The notes under the pieces were generated by a model, which was given only the letters and a program-made list of their open reading frames with translations, did no database searches and was not told the origin of the DNA. Positions 58,396-64,000 of a stretch of 64,000 nt of DNA are shown here, piece by piece; positions within the stretch are counted from its first letter, which is position 1; every line of letters starts with the position of its first letter. A program made the translations under genes and the position numbers. Origin of the DNA: Opisthorchis felineus (lineage: Eukaryota; Platyhelminthes; Trematoda; Opisthorchiida; Opisthorchiidae). The stretch spans positions 283,136 to 347,135 of the forward strand of contig SJOL01008692.1 of NCBI GenBank assembly GCA_004794785.1. Direction: 5' to 3'.

Positions 58396-61300
58396 TAAAA
58401 TCGGTGCATTAACTAAGTTTGCATTGCTGCAAATAATATCAAATATGTTATATGTCTTGCAGTCTGCATCTTTACCTTTGCTATATCGACTCTGTGGTCT
58501 GCTGGATGATTCGTTGATCCAGTGAGTTTATCCTTGTAACAGTCTTTTAAAATGCAACCTTGCTGTACTTCAATGCCGCCGATTCGTCTATAACCGCAGG
58601 TTATGCGGGGCAATAATGCCCACAAGAGATAGTCGGACAGCGATGATTATTTACCGAATACGCAGGTTGCAGTAGGCAGAACAAATAGTCTGTAGGAGTG
58701 TGGGGATTTCGATGTTTTATTATGGATTTCGCAGTGTAATTGGTTGCGCTGAAAAGTGAAGTAGCAGTGAAAAATCTTTACTCGAGCAGCCAGTTCACAG
58801 TAGGGCACGCAACTGAAGACTGGCCTCACATGATTTCCATGCGCAAGTTAGCCATACCGAGGACTGGAACGGCCGATCAGAGATTTGCGAGTTCACATGC
58901 CCCTGGGGATCTGCGAGATGCATAACGGGATTTCTGGATTTTTTACTCACTGGAAGATTTTTCAAGCGGATGTACACATACAGCAATAAAGGTAAAGGAC
59001 TGGGGTTAATCAAACTAGACACAGTAATAAATTTTGGTGTACTTCAGGCCAGTTCGTAGCAGAAAATATCCAGTACTGTTAATAAGGCAAACGAATGAAC
59101 GATCTCGATTGGTCTCTTGGTAGTTCCCCCTAAACGAAAATCATGCTTATTCCACCCATCGCCAAAAAGAAGTACTGGACGCAGACTGATCAAATGTGTG
59201 GTAGATTTCCTCATGACTGGTACCGCAGTAAACTAGTTGTCCCAGAACCCCAGAGAGATGGCTTCGGACAAATGTCTCTGTATGATTCTTCGCCAAATTC
59301 TTTCCCATTTCCATCTTACCTAATTTTTGATGGCATTGATCAGTCTGCCTTCGTTGCTGAACATTTTCACGCTATTCCTGCAATTTGTCTTTCAGAAAAT
59401 GTTTTTTCTTTAAACATGAAGAAACTGTCACGTAGAGTGAAAGGTCATCTTTCAGTACAATTCGCGCTTCTCCAAACACTTACTAGCTGTCTATAGGTCA
59501 GATGTATCTAATATCTGGGCTGATTGGTACTTCAGCTACGCAAGGTTATTTGACGTTTTGAATTAACGTTTCAAGGGCCAATGAATAACACTGGATGACA
59601 TCCAAGATTCTGATTTGTGCAATTCGGAAAGACCATAAGTATTTATGAAAATCACAACAGTATTTGACAGCTCGTTTACCTGAAAAAAAGTTATGGTTTC
59701 TTCAGGCAAATGCAGTGATATACGTTCCTCAACTTATCAAATGACACCTTCAATTCTGTGGCCCAAAAGTACTAAATGGAGGGCCTTAGTTAGCCCCAAC
59801 TTTCACGTCCACGTAATCTGTGATAACGTTAGATTTCATGTCAAAAGACAACGAAGTTATTGTGATGTTACTTTTTCAACTGAGATAGAGCTGAACTGTC
59901 ATTCCAAGACTCAGAAGCTGATCAAAGCATTACGTGGAACATAGCAGATGTTATCACCGTTTCTGCCATCTCTGCTCATTTGCCCATCTCTGAGTGTCAT
60001 TGTTCGGTGATGCCGTGTTTGTTTTTTGCTGGCATATTCTCTTTCGGCCACCCAAGAAAGTGGATCACTTTGCTGACCGTGGATGTAAGTGAGATGGCCT
60101 CCCACTGAAGAAGACCCTATTTAGAAGGAGTGCCTATCTGAGGATAATTTCAAAAAAGAAACCCCCAACCAAGAATGAAACTAGGCACTTTTTGGGCATT
60201 TTAGAGGGGACCGCTTTAGTCTATTGGAGATATGGTGAGTGAACAAAGTAGGCCAGACCGGGTTCCACCGGTTCACGACAGATCAAAACGAAGCCGATGG
60301 CTCTCAGTTTGCGGCAAGAATTGCAGTCCACCGTAGTCGTTTATGATCCACTCGAAGAGTAAAGAAACTGAACTCACTTGTGGAACCGTCTGAAGAGTCC
60401 AAGTTCAACGAAGCGGGATGCATGTATCGTGGGTGTGGTAGGCATTGGTGCACAGCTAAAATGACGAAGTTATTGAGCAATGTCAATCCCACGTCCACTA
60501 AAACATTGATGAAGGATTCATCAGCTTTCTCAGGCTACTGAAGGTGTAAGACAAAACGAGTAAGGGTAAACTGTTTGCTATATCATCCTCCAACCCTCAG
60601 TCGTATGAAGGAAATAAAATCGATCATAAAAGTTAGCTAGAGGTTGTCAAACAATAAAGTTCATTTAGTGAAATCATTTGGAAAGGTAAAACTGATTTCT
60701 TGCGGAACCGTTTAGTTTCACACTCTTCTTTCGATCACGAGAGGTCACATTGGTAGCCAGTGAATAAACGTGGCAGTCGATATCGAAAATTTCAAAAACT
60801 GCAGTTTCTTGCAATGCTTATAGACCATTGTGGACGCAAAGCTACATTCAGTTGGTATCATTTGTATCGTTTCGAGCCCACATATTGATCGCGGTGGATA
60901 ATTAACACGCCACTTACTGTAGCCGTGAGTTGTGAATATTCACTTTTCGATTCTTACGTTTGTTCACTCCTTAAAATTTGAGGTTAACTGTGTTCAAAAT
61001 GTGGTTCAAAATTTTACTTTCTCGTGCCATTCAAAGTTTAGTTCGGTCAGACTTAAACTCAGTATCATTTGAGTCACACTGTCACAAAGTCCAACAGTCA
61101 CATCAAGTTTTTCCCACCTTTCCTGACATTGATTTTCGCTTGACCAAACCCCATTTGGTTTTCATAGATCTGACTATTTTGTGTTTTGAAGCCCGAGCAT
61201 GAGATCCCATTGAAGTATGCCTTTACTTTGTTTGATTCTTAGTGAGACCGTGTGAATTGACCTACAATGGAAGAGCTTCCATACTCTACCAAATCTACCC

Positions 61301-62774
61301 AAGCAAGTCGAAGTAAGGAAATGATGCCAATGAAAATACTCGTGGATGTATCGAGCTGAGTAAAGAATTTAGAAGCTTCTTGTACACCGAGATTTTTCAT
61401 CGAGTGCGTCCTTTATGTGGAGGTGTTAAACTTATGGCCACAAAGAACAGACAGTTTAAAGCCCTTCTTATTTTGGCCTTGGTTCATCCCGGATCTCAAA
61501 TTAAGCAGTCTCGAAGTAATCCTCTTGAATGACGATACTTGTGCTCATTATAAATAAAGTAATTAACTGCTCCCTGATTCTACCTAAGCCTCTGTTGATT
61601 TGCCAAGATTCACCAAGGACAAAATGCTGTTCGCCTCTCTAACAGAAACCACATCCATTCAGAGGAAACTTTAGTGCTTACCGACGTTCGACTACCGCTT
61701 TTCTGATTACAGTCGAATAAAGCCTAATGTTTTGAGTCTACAGTGGTGCTTTGCTGGACTAATTAGGATTATACTTACGTAGGATGCTCACCGTCTTTTT
61801 GAACTTTCCGTAAAATGGAAACAGGTATAGTTCATCACATGGTCACAAAGAATAATATGAAAACTATACCAGTGCCTATCGAGGCAATATGCAACCTTAC
61901 AACCATATATATCCATATATATAACCACGATAACCATCTATAATAATACTATTAATTGTGATCAATATATCCTGTTTTCCCGGCTAAAAAACTCCACTTT
62001 CTCTGATACTTTAAATTTCGTACGCTCTGATCGTTGCCAAATGTCAATTTTGCTCAAGTTTCACTTACTGGAAAAACAGCTGGTCACAGGTTTGCGTGGG
62101 TATCAAACGCAGGTCGCCTTGACAGATATCATGTAAAGATCACATGTTTGATATGCTCCTAGCTGATCGATCACCACGAGACTTCCGAATGAAAATGTAA
62201 GCTTCAAAGCGTTCGGGATTGTACTCAGGCAAATATTTCGAATTCGAACTAGATTGTTCGGAAAAATCGATAGAATTTTCGACAATACTGTCTTCCGCTT
62301 AAATGCGGCAAATTTGATTAGTCACAATTTAATTTCATCAGTTTGAAGAATCCTTACGTTGCCCACAATCAAAATGTCTGAAGAAAATGTGACTACCAAA
62401 ATCCTTGATCTGTGAAGAATGTACTGCCGATTATGCGCGCGTTGGCCACGTCGAAACCGATATTCCACGGAGTATGTCTGGCACAACTGCTTGCCTCGCA
62501 TTGTCCGGTGTCTACAAAAATGGAAAGAACAGGCCAGTGCACGTTGACAGTGATAAATGTGTGTAGATTTTGACCGAACTGATCAATTGCAACGATTTTC
62601 AACCCGTTACCAACACCAGAGAGATATCAACATAAATTTCTACAAATGTTAGTTTTCATCATACAATTCTACTGATTTGTTTTTTCTTTCATTCTGAAAA
62701 CTAGATAGAATTATTTGTGGATTATTTTCGGAAAGTAACGAAAATTCTACCTTTAACATTATTTATACTGTCGA
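58396..62774. other. Unassigned stretch (~4.4 kb)
   Basis: An AT-rich TATATATCCATATATATAAC run lies near 61904. Frames at 59143-59496 and 59693-59944 (plus) have no known domain. Confidence 0.35.
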
Positions 62775-62855
62775 TGAAAATTCTGGACAGTTCACTTCCG
62801 GTTTTGCCCATTTGGGGATCATTAGATAGACCTATTCTCGAACCTCAAACAGTAG
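62775..62855 (-). repeat. Retrozyme-like fragment with dead ribozyme
   Basis: The minus strand reads TCTATCTAATGATCCCCAAA, GGGC, AAAA and CCGGAAGTG, the family ribozyme with CTAATGA and AAAA in place of the two core boxes. Stem II keeps CCC/GGG. Confidence 0.55.
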
Positions 62856-64000
62856 ACGAACACCAAGGTGTATGCTCTTTTGATAAACCATCAGTTTCAA
62901 GCCAGTTTGGTGTTGATGAAGACCCAGCTGAGGTCGTGCTGGATCCGTCGTTTGCTCAGCCCCTCAAAAATAAGTTTAATCCGTTTTTGTTTGCGTTCCG
63001 TTTATGAAGGACAACCTCAGTTGTTAAAGTTTACTTCAACTTCAAAGATAACTTCGACTGGGTTGTGATGTGGAGGATCTTGGATCTTGTACCCGGTCTT
63101 CAGCTATGTACTTTTTTCTGTGATACTCGGACACAATTTGTATGAACTCAGTTTCTTATAAAAGCAGTTTAGAAGATGGGCCCAATTTTGCCTGGAAATC
63201 AAACATAAATATCTAAAGATAGTTTTAGTTCAATCTTTATGTTACGCTGTGGAAGACAGTGTCATATTGTAAATTTATGCATTTTCATCCACTATGAATA
63301 TTCCAGACAGTATTGTCCGATGAAGTGAGGCTTGGCAGCTTTGATTTGGTGAGTTAGACCTCACAGTCTTTCAGACATTCCTCTGCATCAGATCAATACG
63401 TTTTTGACGGAGGTAGTACACTTAAGATTTCTATTTACGGGAAATACGCAAAGCCAGTTGCATCCTCTCAAGACAAATGATAAAATTAACAGGCTTCCTG
63501 GTATGTCTTAAGTTGTTTAATCTGATAGCTGGAACACTGACTGGTGGTTCGCCCCTGCTTGTGTTTATCTGCCCATCAAACCGGTCGCATTGAACCAAAC
63601 ACATTGACTTCCCTGGTTTATTTCATTGTTGATATCAGTAATTCCAACATCCGTACGCCTCAGGCACTCGATAGTGGATATCTTGGATATGAGTGAAATC
63701 ATCTCTTGAACGTCATTTCAGCAGTGCAGCAGTACCTGTGACCATGCCACTTCTGCTGATAAGGTGGTGGCGCTTGTGGAAGCGGCTATCCCACCTTACA
63801 TCAGGGCTGAAGTCTCATGGTTTATCCGTTTAATCAACACTTAGTACAGTGGTCACCAGCTTGTACTTGCATGGCCACCCTTCACATCCTTTTGCTTCAT
63901 AGTTCGCAGTGTTAAGTGCTGTCTAAAAAAGTCTATTGTCGCTAAGGCAGCAACCCATGAAAATCTCATCTCATGGGAAGGGACGTATCCTAAGCTGACC
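62856..64000. other. Unassigned stretch to window end
   Basis: Nothing recognised. CAAACCGGTCGCATTG near 63580 recalls the ribozyme stem III and triplet, but no other part of the motif is there. Confidence 0.4.

Noticed and set aside
1..64000. CRISPR arrays, bacterial operons, riboswitches, rRNA genes
   Set aside because: No regularly spaced short repeats, no operon-like gene packing and no rRNA sequence; the window is eukaryotic.

Overview
The window is eukaryotic and looks like a parasitic flatworm, most likely an opisthorchiid liver fluke of the Clonorchis/Opisthorchis type. Long stretches have no coding signal and the open frames are short. A decayed RTE-clade retrotransposon, Penelope-like element (PLE) remnants with GIY-YIG endonuclease domains, and tRNA-derived SINEs are present, all of types that I know from fluke genomes. 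The species is inferred from memory of these families. No complete host gene and no true tRNA or rRNA gene could be supported.

Layout. 1-1.9 kb: two head-to-head pairs of a ~300 bp repeat that carries a hammerhead ribozyme motif (called here the retrozyme-like family). 2.1-2.9 kb: a PLE endonuclease remnant abutting the 3' half of a SINE. 4.3-8.4 kb: a nearly full-length but broken RTE element with a candidate target-site duplication. 9.9-11.8 kb: more retrozyme-like units, one with an intact ribozyme core. 13.15-14.15 kb: a truncated PLE whose GIY-YIG frame is bracketed by inverted terminal repeats. 19.1-20.2 kb: three copies of a tRNA-derived SINE (SINE-A), one in opposite orientation. 24.8 kb: a second ribozyme with intact core. 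25.9-26.2 kb: a 315-base assembly gap. 28.9, 39.2-40.4, 41.6, 46.6, 55.8 and 62.8 kb: decayed retrozyme-like copies. 30.1 and 49.8 kb: two copies of a PLE-type terminal region, the second with a hammerhead-like core. 33.2 and 58.2 kb: further SINE-A copies. 57.6 kb: a second SINE family (SINE-B) with a perfect 12 bp target-site duplication. Simple repeats lie at 31.1-31.5 and 51.4 kb. The rest is unrecognised intergenic or intronic DNA.

How it fits together. The main signal is that three unrelated repeat classes here all carry hammerhead-type self-cleaving RNA motifs: the ~300 bp tandem/inverted units, SINE-A (whose ribozyme module closely resembles that of the Schistosoma SINE-like repeat Sm-alpha), and a PLE-type end. 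RTE and PLE elements are the plausible sources of the enzymes that copied the non-autonomous families. Most copies are mutated, so this is largely a fossil record; two retrozyme-like ribozymes keep every core base, and one SINE-A ribozyme keeps all three stems but lacks one core base.
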